From: Paraphysomonas bandaiensis
Lineage: Eukaryota > Chrysophyceae
Reading direction: 5' to 3'
Length of the DNA stretch: 58,439 nt
Assembly (NCBI GenBank): GCA_965644295.1
Contig: CBFFRP010000349.1
Span: 1 to 58,439 of the forward strand
In this document: piece by piece, positions 1 through 12,469 of the stretch
Layout of the letters: each line of letters begins with the position of its first letter
Position numbering within the stretch: the stretch's first letter is position 1
Translations under genes and position numbers: made by a program
The notes under the pieces: generated by a model
The model's database searches: none
Told to the model about the DNA's origin: nothing
The model's input: only the letters and a program-made list of their open reading frames with translations

Positions 1-2947
1 ACTCCTGCAAATGTTTGTCCATTTTAGACACCATGATTTTCGCCCCACAACGGAATCTGCATGTTATGGTTAATAATTTACTATTTTGTTATAATTTGAA
101 ATCTGTTACTTGCCTGCATAATTCTGTGCGTAGATTACATACTTTCATATGTTGTCTGGCGTCGTCAACATTCATGCGTCGAAGACAGAAATGACACTGT
201 ATAGTATCCGCAGTTCGAGATGTCTGTGAAGGAGCAGACTTTGCTCTGGATGCAGCCTGTGCAGTCTCAAGAGCAGCTCGAGCCGCAAGCGAAGCATTCC
301 CTGTATCTGTAGCTGGAGGTTTATTCCGCCCCCGCCCTAGAAGGCTTCCGGTTAGCTTTGGTGGGGGTGCCATAGATACTTTTTCCGCAGGAGGTCCCGA
401 TACTGAAGACAAATTTTTATCACCTCCATCCGGTTTATGTTTAGGTTTGGGCACTATATTTCCTAGGCTATCAACTACATATTCTGACGATCCCTTCCCA
501 GTATCAGTGTTGGTAGATGCAGCTGTTGTTGTATCGGGTGCACATTCCTTGTCTGATTTACCTTCGTGTTGCATTTTTTCATGCTCACTTTGTTGTATTC
601 TACCTTCCATTACGCGCTGTATATGTTCACCTTCAATTATTCCCATGCTCTCGTCTAGGGAATCCTCAATTTTACTAGTCTCTCTCATGGATAAAGAGGA
701 GTCCTCTGAGAGGTCCGCGCTTAGCTCGTCATTTTCTTCCTCTACAAAACTACTATCGGAACTGATATCATATTGAGGAGTTGAATTCTTGGGAACAGAG
801 GAAGAGGAAACCGGTTTCTCTTCTGAATCCAACGACGACAGTCCATCAGAGTCATTGCATGGCCCGTCAATGCTACTCTTTGCTGTATCTTTCTGTTCAA
901 AGTTTCCTGCATGTTGCCTGACGCTAGCTTTCTTTTCTGCCGATGATCCTGAAGCTACTGCTGGGGTACTCTGTGCGTTGGCGACAGAATTTATCGATGT
1001 AGATTTCGCAGCTGCCTCCGGTATGGCGGAGTGTTTTGTTCGCGGAGCAACTCCAGTTAATCCCGCACGAGCTCCCCCCTCGCTCGTCTGAATAGTGGTT
1101 TGCGGGAAAACTTCCAGCGGTATGTTGCTCAGTTTTACCTATCCATGTACTTATTATCATATAAACACATTGTAATTTGGCATACCTTGAGATCGACAAT
1201 ATCGCTCTTCATCTGAGCAGCTACATGGCAATCGTAACAAATAGAAGACGAATAATAAATAACACCCACCCGCAGCAGACTGGGTCTCAGCAGCAGCTTT
1301 GCGAGCCTCAACCTCATCATATACAGAGGCAAACTCCGCCTGCAGTCCATCCATTCCTGCCTCAATACTCTTTATACTAAGTCCCAGTCTAACACACGAA
1401 ACTATAATCGTACAATACCGAATACGGAACACGACACATACTTGTTAATACTTTGCTCGGTTTCTTGTACTCTTCCCAGAAGCTCTTCCCTCACCTGATC
1501 AATTCGTCCTTCTACTTCCTCACGTGTCTCTGTCAAAACGGCTGCACTATCAGAAGTAGATTTTGTTTCTTGACGCTTTAGCCCTTTCGATGTCGAATCC
1601 ATCTGTGTCAGCTTTTTATACATAGCAGCCTCCACCGACTGACATATGCTTATCATCTACACTTAAACGCAAACGACAAAACGACAATCACCTTCATATC
1701 GGACTCTAGCCTATCAGTTCGTGACCGTAGGTCATTCACAGTCTCTTCGGTCCGTAGTACCTCTTCCAATAGAGACTTGTGATTTCGTTGTACCGAAGGA
1801 AGTCCTACAGATACCACCCTGGATAACGCGTCATCTGTTTTCTGTAGCATTTGTCGAAGCTCTGCGTGATCAATCTCTGCCACTTGCTGAGACTCTCGTA
1901 TTGACGCCAAATCACCATCTACCCGTCGGTGTATTCGGTCAACCTGCTTGGCGATATCTGCTGTGCTCTTCTCGGCTGCCTCACTGGAACGTACAACTTC
2001 ATCACTCAAGGCTTGCCCGTGCCGTACAACTTGTTCCGATATCTACATGCAGTATTACAAAGTAATAGCACAGGAAGATGCCAATTTACCTCTTCTACTG
2101 CAGCAGCAAGCTCTTTTCGAACACTCTGCACTGCACCATCCGCCCGTTCCCCTACGCGCCTAAATTCTGCCTCCACCTCCACAGCAATTACACCACGTAT
2201 GGCTTCTCTAAGCATTTGTGCGATCTGCCCCTTTTGTCTCTCTCTGAAATTTTATATTAGTGGTAGTCAAATGCATAAAATCACCACTTACCCCGAAAGA
2301 CTTGCTAAATGCTCCACGCCCAACACCGATGATCCACGTTTACCTTGAAGTTGGGAAAAAGCCACGAGGAGGGAGTCCATGAAGTTCATACACGTCGAAG
2401 TGTTCACACGGGCACTCTCGGTAGCTGTATTTACTGCTTGTAGCTGTGTAGTGCACGAATCCAGAAGCTGTGCAAAGGAATTTTTAGATACGAACTCCTG
2501 TGAACAGTTGCGCATCATGTCTTCAAGCCAGTGGATTCTCGAATTCATATTCTTCACATTAATAACCACATCTGAGCTTTCATGAGAAGCTTGTGCTATT
2601 GATTTTGTACAACTTTGAATATCCGTTTCAATTTGTTCTATTCGTGATTGTATGAACTCAATCTGTCCAGCAGCAGATAGCCGTCCATTCACTGTACTGT
2701 CTATTGCACGTATCTGATCGTTATGTTTGTTTAGTATCGATCGAATCTCTTTTAATTCACTCTTAATATCATCCATATGATCTATTGGAGTGATATATGA
2801 TGAATGCGTCTCTTCTTTTGTTTCATATGCATTATATGGGACCCTATCGGACTCATACGATACGAGCTGATGATGGTTCGAGCCTTTACTTTGCAGTATA
2901 GATGAGGTCTGCATCTTCATATCCCTTTCAATTCTTCCCCAATCCAT
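1..2947 (-). CDS. Coiled-coil protein with C-terminal TRAF-type zinc fingers (3' partial)
   Basis: Multi-exon minus-strand gene starting at the ATG at 2945-2947 and running off the left edge, over 900 codons in the window. Exons join in frame across short introns; the one after exon 3 is only 35 nt. The first two thirds are long charged heptad-like helices (for example the stretches coded at 2290-2940 and 1680-2040), followed by a low-complexity Ser/Ala/Pro region (about 230-1090). The end holds a C-x2-C...H-x3-C finger (CHFC...HMKVC, 110-215). A second finger (RCGAKIMVSKMDKH) appears in 1-56 only if the intron 57-113 uses an AG/GCAAGT donor. H...C..R..C..CG...H is the TRAF/TRAFD1-type zinc-finger pattern. 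I infer a scaffold or adaptor; there is no RING or MATH domain here, though either could lie beyond the edge. The function is unknown. Confidence 0.75.
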
Positions 2948-4123
2948 TCTCCCTTATTATGAGTTGAAAGGGTCTTTATGTACGAGAAGTTACTATATAT
3001 ATATATATATATATATGTACAATAAGCTCTGTGCAGTTGAGCTCCAGGTGCAGTGTATGTATGTATATGTATGTATCAGGAGAGCAGACCTCATCTAGTC
3101 GTTAACTGACAATGAATACGCTGTATATACGGGGTATAGAGCACTATGATCATAATTATCACAGTATTTCGTAGCATAGAAATATAAAATCACAGTATTT
3201 CAATATATTAGGATCGGAAATCTCTAATTTTCATTTCATTCGGGAGGTGATGTATAGAAACTCAGGTATTTGTCACAATGGATATCTGGATATCTGGGGG
3301 ATTGATAATTGCAAAGATATCCACATCCAACAGTCGTTAAAGTGTAATCCAAGTTCGTTGCTATATTTTATCGATGTTAGAGATGCCCAAAGGTTAACAG
3401 GGGTAAATACGTCTTATGGCTTCTAACAAACTCTAATTGCGTGGTCATGAGCTGTGTGTATATACATGTTTGTATGTAATAATAATAGGAGCTTCCCAAG
3501 TTGAAACGCATGGAGATATAAGAAAGTCTTTAATATAATTCATTTGAAAGCACTAGACGGAGCATGAATGGTTACCAAACCTTAACGAGTCCATACGTAC
3601 GTGATAAAGGATATATACATCTGTACAGCGTCATTGGATTACAAATTGTAATAAGAAGTTCTTGTTCTCAATTGATGCTAGACTGTTCCCTCCCAGGAAG
3701 ATCAGGAACACTTCGTCTGTGTTAAATAGTAGGAGCTGACGACATCTACTTTCGTGGTAGAAGGAATTGTCTAATAGTGTATAGAACTATTAGCATTTAC
3801 AGCATGCTGCGTCCTAGTTTCAAGTTTGAGGCATTAAATGCTGTGATATATAATATATACGCCATTATATAATTATTATGGCTAGTCAAAATTAATCCTA
3901 GTCAACTACTCAGTAATTCAAAGCAGTACTAATACTTTAAACTGTGCTTACTAGTCTAACAATATATGGAGGACCGGGAGAAGAAACGTACTTCAAATAT
4001 CATCCCACGTGAAAACCAAAACATGAAATAAGGTATCAGCTTCCAAGATATCAAAATGCTCTACAAATTGGTACTGCACTCATTGTGCTGCACTATTATT
4101 GGTCACGTGTATCGACAGTCTAT
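2948..4123. other. Intergenic spacer, AT-rich
   Basis: I see no supported gene. It holds a (TA)n run at about 2993-3015, short GTAT-type repeats at 3057-3077 and two copies of an ATCACAGTATTTC string near 3160 and 3190. It is the 5' side of the coiled-coil gene and the 3' side of the MMAA gene's left neighbour space. Confidence 0.5.
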
Positions 4124-5331
4124 TTAATGGACTTCTTCCCCGTCTCCCGAGTGTCTAAGCGTATTCAGCAATGATCTCGCAGCCATGCGCGGAGATAATG
4201 CACCGCGTTGCACGTTGACCTTTGCCTCTTCGGCTTCTGTAGACAAGCGTGGATTACTCTGCACCTCATTTTCTACCAATCTCCTAAAATGAGCCCCCAC
4301 CCAGTGCATCGCCTGTCGCCCACGTTTGGCATCTAAGTGACCGCTCCGCGTCATCGTGTCATGGAACTCACTAGCAGTATTCATAAAGTCTTCCAGTCCC
4401 TGTCGTGTTTTCACAGAAACTAATTGCACTCGAGGCGCCCACAAGTGATCCTTGGGACGTAACATACTCATGGTGCCTGCATAATCCGCCTTCGTATGCT
4501 TTGCCACGTTCAAAAGCTCTCCATCCGCTTTGCTCACAACTAGCAGGTCAGCTGCCTCCATAACCCCTTTCTTCGACGCCTGAAGGTCGTCCCCACCTCC
4601 TGGACTCACCAGCAGCACAAACATGTCCACGGCCTGGTCCAGTTCAACTTCTGACTGGCCGAGACCAACGCTTTCCACTATGATGAGGTCGTACCCAGCA
4701 TGCTCACAGAGAGATATCACGTCCACTGTGTGTTCCGCAATGCCACCGAGGACACCTCGTGTGGGACAAGCACGCACATAGGCATCTGGAGACTTCGAGA
4801 GCATATCCATGCGTGTCTTATCGCCTAATACCGATCCTCCGCTTCGGTGGGAGGAGGGGTCCACCTAATCATGAATTAATAAGCCTTACACTATATATTA
4901 TAATATTGTAAACTTACAGGAATGACGGCCACTCGGTGCCCTTCTTTAACGTACATCAATCCGATTGATTCAATAAGAGTGGACTTTCCACCTCCAGGAG
5001 GGCCAGCTATTCCCAATCTAAGAGTTCTTCCATTTTGAAATCCCTTATGATTAGCTTTCTTTTCTGCAAGATAACTAAGAAATAAATCGGATTGAACTTG
5101 ATGATCCGGTCGACTTGATTCTATTACTACTTGAAACGTTACAGCTTATAAACATACGAAATTCAGGCACATACATGTAATGGCCCTGGACAGAGATGCT
5201 CTATCGCCCCGAAGGAGACCATCTGCCAGTGCAATATTATTATCTGACAATCGCTCGCCTGCTCTTGTAGTGGAAGTGATAAATCGGCTCAATTGCCTCC
5301 AAGTAGACCCTCGTATCAATCGTGGGATCAT
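4124..5331 (-). CDS. MMAA: MMAA / MeaB-type G3E GTPase, mitochondrial
   Basis: Three exons (5331-5175, 5129-4918, 4864-4124) joined by introns of 45 and 53 nt give a protein of about 370 residues, normal for the MeaB/ArgK family. The family loads and protects adenosylcobalamin on methylmalonyl-CoA mutase. Visible motifs in order: an Arg/Ser/Thr-rich N-terminus like a mitochondrial presequence, an AIT.VIESSRPDH entry, a Walker A GPPGGGKST, a switch segment DPSSHRSGGSVLGDKTRM, ESVGLGQSE and the PGGGD loop. The G4 motif is SKAD rather than the usual NKxD. Splicing restores the conserved VIP/VDPSS junction exactly. Start chosen as the first ATG giving a presequence. No mutase gene lies in the window. 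Confidence 0.93.
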
Positions 5332-5780
5332 AATGCATAGACCAACTAGAATATTTGAGCTCTATTTACTCCTTAATAGTGAATTCTAGCTCGATCAAGA
5401 TAACATGCAAAGGTATGGTCATATAGGGCAAATATATGTGGAGAATGGAGGACCATATACCGCATATACAGCATATGTATTTCGAAACTATTTCAACGGA
5501 TTACATGTAGCCCGTCAATTAAGTTCTATTCTTTTTTTTGTGTATGGAAGTTTGAAGTTGATGATTGAAGTGCAATATGTGTGAGTATCTACTGCAACTT
5601 CAGTGTATAGGGAGTTTGTATATGAACAGTACGTACAGGGAAGTGTGACATGTATGATTGTTCGGTGAGGTGTCAGTAGAAGATGCAGCATGATCATCTA
5701 TAGCACAGCGCATATACATATATGTACTATCGGCTCATAGCATAACTATACATACTATTACCAACCCAATCAAATCAAAC
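5332..5780. promoter_or_regulatory. Shared head-to-head 5' region of MMAA and PPDK-like genes
   Basis: The MMAA gene (minus) and the PPDK-like gene (plus) start 449 bp apart, so this AT-rich spacer must hold both promoters. It contains several ATATAC/GCATATAC-like strings (5455-5480, 5710-5725). No TATA box or initiator can be assigned with confidence. Confidence 0.35.
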
Positions 5781-8700
5781 ATGAGTTTTATAACGAAACC
5801 AATTGAACATCTCGCTCAATGGGCATCTAGTTCATCTAAGAAGAGAGTGTATGAGTTCCATGAAGGCAGTGAAGAGGATAGAGATCTATTGGGAATAAAG
5901 GGATCAAACTTATGTGTGATGTCCAGGTCACTTGTTTCATACCATAGATATCATGCCACTCTTATTGTATGATGTGATAGGTTAGGGCTACCTGTACCTG
6001 ATGGATTTATTATCACGACAGAGACATGTTTGGATTACTTTACTCTCAATCACACTGAATCCGATATCGATTACTTCGTTGAGGATAAGCAGATGCCTGA
6101 TGGACTAGAACGAAGCTATTTATCTGCACTTCATGCCTTGGAGAAATCAACTAAACGACAGTTTGGTTCTGTTGGATCGAAAGGAAAACTTCCTCTGCTG
6201 TTGGCTGTTCGTGCTAGCGCAGCTGTTCCAATGCCAGGGTAATGGAATATGTATTAATCTAAGAGTATTCTTCATGATTGTACTAGGTTGATGGATACCG
6301 TACTAAACTTAGGTATGAATGACAGCGTCGCAGATCTTATTGCGGAGCAGACAGGGAGCAAGCGATTTGCCTTAGATCTTCATAGGAAGTTCTTGAATAT
6401 GTTCGGACATGTGGTACTCAAAGTAGATCAGCGAGAGTATGAACGACGCACCACTGTGGCAATGGAAGAGGAGAGTGTAGATGAAGTATCCAGACTTTCC
6501 TTAAATGGTTTGGAACGTCTGGTGAAAGAGTTCAAAACCCTCGGCCCTGTGCCCTCTGACCCCCATGTTCAACTAAAGATGACTATTGAGGCTATGTTTT
6601 GCGGCTGGCACTCAGAAAGGTAAGTCGTATATCATTGGTTATATTTTGAGGTAATGCAGTATATCAGGGCTAGAAAACACCGAATTCGCCTTCTTATACC
6701 CGACCAAATTGGTGTGGCTGTTATCGTACAGGTGGGTACTTCCGTCTTGTGGTGTGAGTTGATCGCTGGTTAGTCGACTGCTGATAGCTTTGCTTTGCAT
6801 ACAGGCGATGGTGTATGGTAATAGAAACCGTCGATCTTGTTCTGGGGTAGCTTGTAGCCGTCACCCCGAGACCGGAGAAAACCACCCATTCGGTATTCTG
6901 CTTCAGCGTGGTGGTCTGTGTTGACGTTATCTTGTAGGCGAATTTGTTATGTGCGTCGAGGGTGATGACTTGATTCACGGTGCCCACACCACCCATCCAC
7001 TACAAGAGCTACATATTCGAGATTCCCATGCACTTGAGAATCTCTCCTTGCATTTGAGGACCCTTGAAAACACTGGACGCGAAGCCCAGGAAGTTGAGTT
7101 CACAGTAGATGATGGGGATTTATTTCTACTTGAGGTGAAAGAACTATAATTATGATGTTTTCTTAGCCTTGATTATTTTGGGTGCAGAGCAAGCCACTGA
7201 ACCCTTCCCCCCAAGCCAGTGTGCGCATTGCCGTAGATATGGTTAGATCTAAACTTTTATCGGTGAGTATAGCCTTACAACATGCGCATCGATACCAGCC
7301 ACTGAGGTGTCTATAGGAGAGAGAGGCTATACTACGAGTTGATCCTCTCAATATGACATATTTTCTCTCCCCCACTATAGACCGCGTTCACGGTTGGTAT
7401 TCATGGTCTTTCACTGTTGCTTATGCATTCGATGTGTTGTTCTACTGAAGCGTACACATTGTTTTACTAATATTAGTATTGTCGTGGCATTAATCATCTC
7501 TGACGCACTGTTACCGCAGTGCACAAAGTAATAGGGACTGCGTTGAAGGGATCGGCTGGTGCTGTGTCGGGCCGCGCCGTATTCTCAGGTGATGAGGCGA
7601 GGGATTGCGCGGCTGCTGGAGTCCCGTGCATATTGGTATGTCGTACTATTTAGCCTTACGGATCTCTTCCTCTTAAATATATACCTTGCAGATATTAGAG
7701 GATCCATCAGAGCAGGAACTCGAGGAAGATATATCGTTTGCCAATGGACTCCTTTTCATCCATGGTGGCGTTACATCTCGGGCAGCAGAGGCGGCCAGAG
7801 AGCGATCAATTCCAGCAGTCACAGGTCAGAAAAGTGTGAGAACTAGGACTATGTTAACTCGATAGAATAGGGGCGCATACATGTGGCATGTCTGTCAATG
7901 CCTCCAGAACCCAGCTTATACTACCCGGGGGGCAGAGCATAACCAAAGATGAGGTTTACCTAAATAATGTATTGTCTGTTGTCGCTCTGTTCATCCTTAC
8001 TTCTCAGGAAATTACTATAGATGGATCACACGGAAATATTATTTATGGAGCCGTTCCAACCATTCCATCTGGTAGGAAACTTCCATAATTATTCTCTGCT
8101 AATAATAGTATACCATTCTCAGGTGTTGATAACAACTTCCTTACCTTTATGCGATGGGTGGAGAAGTACAAACGGTAGATTGATATATATCCAATTCGAT
8201 AGATCTACTCAATTTAAGCCGTTATCAGGATGCACGTGTACACCATGGCTAACAATCTGGACGAAGCCACAAAGGTTAGCCTACGCCAGTTCGGTATATG
8301 CTGCATCTTGTCTCAATTTAAGTAGGGTGTAGAGTTGGGAGCGGAGGGTATGGGTGTCTACAAGGTTGAAACTCTCCTGACCGGATCAAAACTCCGTACT
8401 CACTTATTGGGCAGTCTATTGTGCGAGAAGTAAGTGACTGTATACCGCACCATTATACCTCAAACGCTCTAAATTTTCAGAGATAGTCAAAGATGTCATC
8501 TTAACGATATAGAACTTCTTCTTCAGAGAGAATTGGAGACGGTAAGATTGACATCATGCGCCTAACACCGGTGCTAACGACTCTTGCTGCAGGTGTTCCA
8601 CCTGTTTGCGGGGAAAGTAGTTACAATTCGGCTTTTAGATCTGCAAACAAACGATTTCCTACCATCAACAGGTCAGTTGAAGTTGCACTCTATATCTGCC

Positions 8701-10104
8701 TTAAAAATTAACATGATTGTAGCCCAAGAAATTGCTGATCTGGCTGGGAAGTTGGGATTGGTTAGTGTCTATTATGCATGAGTATGGACTGATTTTTCTC
8801 TGTATGAAGCCTGTGGATAAATGTGAGAAAGAAATAATGGGTTTACGCTGTGCCAATCCACTACTTGGTGTGAGGGGATGTCGACTAGCGATACTTCGCC
8901 CGACACTTGTGGAAATGCAAACTCGCGCCATTATGAGTACGTTGGATGGTGTATTGCAGTACATGTCGTTACTCCATATATACAGAGGCAGCTATAGAAT
9001 CGGAGCAGAGGGACCGAGAGAATGTGCGTCTGAAGATCATGATACCGACGGTGTCAACAGATCACGAGGTCTATTCTGAGCCCGTGTGTTTCTGCTTAAC
9101 ATATACCAATTTTTCAGATTGAAGACTTGGCTCCCATCATAAGAAATGCAGCGGAAGAGGTCGTAGCACTGTCTGTATTAGAGTGTCTATTCTTAAAATT
9201 CTATGGTGTTTAGGTGTTTGCAGAAAAAAAGGCATCGGTTCTCTACATTCTTGGATCCGGTCTAGAGGTACCCATCGAGCTGTTTGTTCAATATTTCTTT
9301 GTTTTATTAGGTATTGCTTGTATGAGTAGGTGCCAAGAGCGTGCATGCGTGCTAACGCCATTGCCACTGAGGTAAGACGTCATGCCCGTTTCAGCATTTC
9401 ATCATTCTAACCCTACTGACCAGGGCGATGTTGCATTCCTATCTTTCGATCTCGATCATCTCACCCAGCTGGTCTACGGTTTATCCAGGTATATATGACC
9501 TGTGTCATATAACAGTTGAAGTTTGATGAGTGTTGGAACAGAGATGATTGTGCCAGAGTACTGGAAACATACACTCAAATTGGAATAATGAAGAAGGGTA
9601 CTTAAAACATTGCGTTCAACCTTTTTATTGACACTCTTTGTCAGATCCGTTTGTATCACTTGATGAGAGAGGCGTGGGATCATTGCTCAAACTCGCCAAG
9701 AAACTAATCAGGTATATTTGTCTTTCATGTAGAAGCCTTGCTAAATCTTGGAACGCTATAGACGGTCGAACCGGTTTATGCGCATAGGGGCGTCGGGTAT
9801 AGTTTTGGGTGACCCCAAATCTGTTGACTTCTTAGAGCAGCTTGGATTCGACTATGTGAGTTAGTGGAACATATTTACCCTTACTCTTTTAACGGTCCAT
9901 ATGTCAACTGCTTGTAGATATCATGTTACCCTTTTCTTGTTCCTAGTGCGAAAGTTGCTGCTGCGCAGGCCCACATTAGGGCATCAATGAGTAAGTATAT
10001 GTTGTGTTACAAGTAAACATAACCCTAACCCTTCCGTTTCGTATATATTAGGAGAAAGTGTATGGAACAAAGGAGTTTTTGACAGTCCTACTTTAGACCC
10101 ATAG
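5781..10104 (+). CDS. Pyruvate,phosphate dikinase-like protein, probable pseudoenzyme
   Basis: A many-exon gene whose joined exons follow PPDK from end to end at about family length. The nucleotide-binding domain is well kept: GIKGSNL, GLPVPDGFIITTETC, AVRASAAVPMPG, MDTVLNLGMND and EVEFTVDDGDL. The central phosphohistidine loop is present, but the catalytic TSHAA reads TSRAA (7765-7785; His to Arg). In the PEP/pyruvate domain, RLLD, LRCANPLLGVRGCRL and DPFVSLDERGVG are kept. The GTNDLTQ metal/substrate motif reads DLDHLTQ (about 9450-9470), and the GICGEHGG motif with the acid/base Cys reads GASGIVLG (9790-9810). Introns checked by eye: 5927-5980, 6239-6286, 6620-6667, 6911-6937 (27 nt), 7135-7187, and 9991-10051 before the last exon. 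The fold is almost certainly PPDK; pyruvate phosphorylation is unlikely. Confidence 0.88.
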
Positions 10105-10508
10105 GAAAATAAGATTAGCTGTTGTGTAGATTGAAATACTACGATGATGGAACCTTTGATCCGATCGCTTCTTTTGGAATGATTACATATGTATACTACA
10201 GCATGGGCATCACTTCGTGGCATAGACAAACCTAGATTCGAAATGGTTGATCCAAAGCTCGTAGCAAACCTGTTGTAATTGGTATGTCGATTTCTTCGAC
10301 TGCGTAACAATGTAACAATTATTTGGCACTTAATCAGGGAAGTATGTGTTATCAACCTTAATTTCAATTATTACCACTCAGGTCGATTATTACAGTTGTG
10401 AATAATTACAACATACGAAATACCTAACACTTCTTAATGATACCTACTCATCTGTCACATCAGGATTTGGGCCAGTAGTAGAGATTTTAATAAGGATGTA
10501 AAAGTGAA
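10105..10508. other. Intergenic spacer
   Basis: Lies between the PPDK-like gene and the first copia LTR remnant. A 127-codon open frame on the minus strand overlaps the PPDK 3' end but has no recognisable domain. Nothing else is supported. Confidence 0.4.
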
Positions 10509-10657
10509 TGAAATACGATTTAATGCTAGTCGTGGTATTTAGTAGATGCACTTGGTATTATTAGGTATAAAGATTGAATGATAAGGCCTAATAGTACAAT
10601 AGCAAGACATGTTTGAGCAGAGCGTTAGCACCACACACATGTGCGTATCTTGTACAG
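10509..10657 (-). repeat. Copia 3' LTR fragment
   Basis: About 150 bp here recur, at roughly 90% identity by eye, as 13295-13374 and 14988-15058. Shared strings include GATTTAATGCTAGTC, GATGCACTTGGTATT and TGAGCAGAGCGTTAGC. The LTR may extend to about 10890, but the other copy lacks that part. Confidence 0.7.
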
Positions 10658-10908
10658 TCGCGTATCATATATAGTTTGTTGGTAATTATTTAGTCTATGT
10701 GATATTTTATTCATGGATTCACGTATATTCCTTAACGCGTGTCTTAATACTCTCCGTCAATGAAATAATCATATGACGTATACATAGAACATAGATATAT
10801 GAAGTTTGGAGATAGTTCTACTGAGGGTTAAACCCTCTAGTACAATCACAGATTGTGGATTACACTGATCTCAACATACAACATACTCGTGGAAAACTCC
10901 ATAGATCT

Positions 10909-11250
10909 CTAAGTCATCCATCGTGGTCTCTTGTTTGAGTTCTCTGCCGGTGGGATATAGATAATAGATACTCTTGTTCTTTTATTGCTAGCAGGTATGT
11001 TGATGCCTCCTCCCCCCATTAGTGAATCCCGCAATCTGTGGAACGTGTTTGATATGAGAGGTTTAGTTAGAGTGTCGGCCAGCATCTCGTTTGTAGGCAT
11101 GTAATCAACAATAATAGAGTGCGAGGCGACTTGTTCTCTTATGAAGTGATATCTGATGGCAATAGCTTCTTGACATGCTGTTAAATAGTGTCATGTAGTC
11201 CGCTTCTGTAGAGAAGGATAGAGCAACAGTGGTCTGGAGTCGTGATTTGC
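10909..11250 (-). pseudogene. Copia RNase H C-terminus, broken
   Basis: The last 63 codons include MLADTLTKPL and LRDSLMGG, the standard end of copia RNase H. Upstream in shifted frames are VALSFSTEADYM (from VALSSTEAEYM) and YHFIREQVASHSIIVDYMPTNE. At least one frameshift separates the pieces, and the reverse transcriptase that should precede them is gone. Confidence 0.8.
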
Positions 11251-11305
11251 CAGGAAATGAGACAATTTCCAATAAAGAAGCAAAACGCTGTGGTCGACCT
11301 GCGAG

Positions 11306-12110
11306 TTAAGTTGCAGCGTGTATTGGGTCATTTAATTCGATGACCCGCCCTTCATTTTCTCGTGGGGCCAATCCTCTGTAAGCAGCCACGTGGCCTCTGA
11401 TGACTGTGATTCTTGTCGTGATGTATTGAAGGCCATCATGTGGATCTGTGTGAGTCATTCCGACGAGGAATTGGAAACTCTCGGCTGTTCGATTCTCTGA
11501 ATTTTCTTCTCTCAATGATGATTCGATTTCAGCGTAATAGTTTTCCTTGACGTCGGCGATGCACTCATAGAAAAAGACGTGACTTGAGATTACGAAGTCC
11601 TTGAGTGAAGGTACATATATGACATACCCTGGTCCATCCTCCCGGTATCCCATGAAGTACCCAATATGGCTGTATGGAGAGCAATCGTTTCTTCTCTGAG
11701 ACTTGTCTATGAATGTATGGCATTTGCAGCCCCAAATCCTGGAGTAGGATAAATCGGGGGCCTCGTCATGGACGAACTGATACGGTGATGTGAATCCCTT
11801 CGCAGTGGCGCACGGCAGACGATTTTTCATATTCGTGACGTTGGTTGGTAGGCCTGAGTTGCAAATAGATGCAAGCGTTCTTTCCTTGGCCGTGAGCCAT
11901 GGTCACACTTGAATAGGATTGTCTTCAGGCGTATATGGGGCGTTGAAGGTCTAGATTGACCCTAATTTTCTCAGCAAGTTTAGTACACGATGTGACACTA
12001 GCTCACGGCCTCCGTCAGCATGATAGTTTGCCTTTCGAACGCACATAATCCACAATTTTCTGAAGACACTCAATGACAAAATCCTCGTCGTTTGTATATT
12101 TTTGTTCCAA
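11306..12110 (-). pseudogene. Copia integrase remnant
   Basis: The 174-codon frame at 11306-11830 reads NRLPCATAKGFTSPYQF, DLSYSRIWGCKCHTFID, IGYFMGYREDGPGYVIY and VISSHVFFYE, the copia integrase C-terminal region. Upstream, broken frames still show HADGGRELVS (from SDNGGEFVS) and TFNAPYTPEDN (from TFSAPYTPQQN), which mark the second catalytic Asp and the conserved segment carrying the Glu. Internal stops at several points make it non-functional. Confidence 0.82.
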
Positions 12111-12469
12111 GATGCCTCTAATATTGAGACAACAATTATATGTATTTCAGCCGTAGTTGTATTTCAGTAATATAGTGAATTTATGCTTCAATGTATTCCC
12201 GAAAAAATAAGATGCTGACTGCCGATACGCGGTTTTGTGTTTTTCGTAGAATGTCCAACTGTATCTTCGGTAGCTCCGAAGACTACTGCGGTGTCTACTG
12301 CGGTGTTTGCTTCCTGGCTGTGTCAACTGCTAGAAGTCCTCCAAGCTCCTGCGATCTTCTGGTTTTTGTTGGTATTATTTGCCTTGTCTCGCGCCTATGT
12401 TTCCTCCTGTGAGCTTTGTAGAGACTGCTTTGTTTTCTAGCTGCAGTTAACAGTATTCAATCGTGGTAT

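Noticed and set aside
10020-10032. Telomere-like AACCCTAACCC
   Set aside because: Under two full repeat units inside the last PPDK intron; not a telomere.
9984-10367. 127-codon minus-strand frame
   Set aside because: It overlaps the PPDK 3' exon on the other strand and shows no domain or splice evidence.
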